Assembly (NCBI GenBank): GCA_001816645.1 | Contig: MHCO01000028.1 | Location: 13,043 to 24,019 of the forward strand | Length of the DNA: 10,977 nt | Reading direction: 5' to 3' | Source of the DNA: Candidatus Woykebacteria bacterium GWB1_45_5 | GTDB taxonomy: Bacteria; Patescibacteriota; Microgenomatia; Woykebacterales; RBG-16-39-9b | Part shown: positions 9,998-10,977 of the stretch, piece by piece | Position numbering within the stretch: position 1 is the stretch's first letter | How the letters are laid out: the number at the start of each line of letters is the position of its first letter | Translations under genes and position numbers: made by a program | The notes under the pieces: model-generated | Told to the model about the DNA's origin: nothing | The model's database searches: none | What the model saw: only the letters and a program-made list of their open reading frames with translations

Positions 9998-10977
9998 ATG
10001 AGAGTTGGTACTGCTCATCTTCCGTTACATTATGGATCTGCGCCGCGCTGGCTCTTTGAGCGGATGGCAAAACTTGCTAGGGAAATCACGATTGTCATTG
10101 TCGATGAATTTGGGGCAGAGGAGTTTTTACGTCGGATCTCCCACCCGTATTGGTTTCAATCTTTTGGTTGTGTCTTGGGTTTTGATTGGCACAGTTCTGG
10201 TTTAACGACAACGGTTGGCGGCGCATTAAAAGTTGGTCTTGCACCAATATCTAAAGACTTAGGTTTGTTTGTTGCTGGAGGAAAAGGAGGCACAAGCCGC
10301 AAAACTCCCGATGAAATTAACCAGACCTCACAAATGTTGGGGAAAGATTTCTCAAAACTAGTTTATTCTTCCAAAATGAGCGCCAAAGTAGATACCGCAG
10401 CTTTGCAAGATGGCTACGATCTTTACCATCACAATTTTTTCTTTACTAAAAAAGGTGATTGGGCAGTAGTTCAACAAGGGATGAACCCCTATACTCGCTG
10501 GGCCCGGCGCTATCATTGGCTTTCCGATAACCTGACTTCGTTTGTCGAAGAGCCGCACAACGCAATCGCCTCGGATCAGAAGGGTTCTGTACTCAATATG
10601 GTCGCGAAAACTAGTTTAGAATCTAGAATTCAGAGTTCAGAACTAGCAAAAGAAAAACCAGAAAAAGTCGTTAAACAATTCCAACGAGTCCTAGAACTCC
10701 AAATGCCACAGCGGGAAGAGGTTGAAATATCTGATATCCAACCAGATAACCTTAAGAAAATTCTCCTTTCGACTTACGAACAGCAGCCAAAAGATTTCGA
10801 GAATCTGCTTTCAACCAGAGGGGTGGGACCAAAAACCATCCGGGCGCTCTCTTTGATATCGGAATTAATTTATGACGCACCAGCTAGTAGAGAAGATCCA
10901 GTCAAATTTTCCTTTGCCCACGGCGGCAAAGACGGCACACCCTATCCAGTCAACAAAAAAACCTACGATAAATCAAT
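9998..10977 (+). CDS. DUF763 family protein, C-terminus beyond the right edge
   Basis: An open frame of 326 codons runs from ATG 9998 to the right edge. The start MRVGTAHLPLHYGSAPRWLFERMAKL (given here only as its family hallmark, about residues 1-20 for the core) is typical of DUF763, a family frequent in archaea and scattered in bacteria. Residues 88-100 carry a Gly/Lys-rich turn (GGKGGTSRKTP). Residues 270-290 form a helix-hairpin-helix, LLSTRGVGPKTIRAL, which suggests DNA or RNA contact, and the conserved block KFSFAHGGKDGTPYPV follows near 304-319. The biochemical role is unknown; the HhH and the acidic and basic clusters suggest a nucleic-acid protein. There is no Shine-Dalgarno sequence and the promoter ends eight bases upstream, so translation is probably leaderless. 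Full members are somewhat longer than what is seen here. Confidence 0.88.
   Translation, partial: MRVGTAHLPLHYGSAPRWLFERMAKLAREITIVIVDEFGAEEFLRRISHPYWFQSFGCVLGFDWHSSGLTTTVGGALKVGLAPISKDLGLFVAGGKGGTSRKTPDEINQTSQMLGKDFSKLVYSSKMSAKVDTAALQDGYDLYHHNFFFTKKGDWAVVQQGMNPYTRWARRYHWLSDNLTSFVEEPHNAIASDQKGSVLNMVAKTSLESRIQSSELAKEKPEKVVKQFQRVLELQMPQREEVEISDIQPDNLKKILLSTYEQQPKDFENLLSTRGVGPKTIRALSLISELIYDAPASREDPVKFSFAHGGKDGTPYPVNKKTYDKS

Noticed and set aside
10005..10205. Plus-strand open frame of 66 codons
   Set aside because: Out-of-frame shadow of the DUF763 gene, whose motifs are clear in the other frame.
1..10977. CRISPR array, insertion sequence or defence system
   Set aside because: No regularly spaced repeats, transposase, terminal inverted repeats with target duplications around a gene, or recognisable defence genes were seen.

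Overview
The window looks like chromosomal DNA from an uncultivated bacterium, possibly of the candidate phyla radiation (Patescibacteria). The core promoters are bacterial in form (TTGACA-like and TATAAT-like boxes 17 bases apart) and the genes are bacterial: DNA polymerase IV, DegV, a thermonuclease and a PlsC-like acyltransferase. Many short, single-function genes of mixed orientation, frequent starts without a Shine-Dalgarno sequence and a DUF763 gene fit such a lineage, but no marker here fixes the taxonomy. TGG is used for Trp and I saw no in-frame TGA, so the code appears standard.

Layout. Positions 1-739 hold the 5' part of an unrecognised minus-strand gene that starts with TTG and runs off the left edge. 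It is divergent from a YfbR-like HD-domain nucleotidase (869-1441). A beta-propeller lipoprotein follows (1583-2701) with an intrinsic terminator. Positions 2702-3729 contain no convincing protein gene. They hold several hairpins, including a 95-base imperfect palindrome, and then a strong promoter, about 440 bases of densely paired sequence and a strong terminator. I read the last part as a stand-alone structured RNA gene that I cannot assign to a family. On the minus strand lie dinB (3730-4968) and a membrane-anchored staphylococcal-nuclease-like protein (5043-5834). A PlsC-like acyltransferase (5921-6586, +) and a DegV/FakB-like fatty-acid-binding protein (6666-7574, -) converge on a 13-bp hairpin. 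A membrane-anchored alpha/beta hydrolase (7663-8406), a C-terminally truncated DUF429-like gene (8440-8724), a PIG-L/LmbE deacetylase (8788-9504), a small Cys-rich protein (9588-9869) and the first 326 codons of a DUF763 protein (from 9998) follow on the plus strand.

Functional themes. The acyltransferase and FakB-like protein could both serve lipid building from exogenous fatty acids. The secreted nuclease, lipoprotein and anchored hydrolase are surface proteins, and DinB copes with DNA damage. Two architectural patterns recur. Five genes have a predicted -10 box only 6-8 bases before a start codon, which suggests leaderless mRNAs. All three divergent gene pairs have interleaved promoters, two of them sharing one -35 hexamer. 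The least explained stretch is 2811-3729: the hairpin cluster and the large structured RNA.
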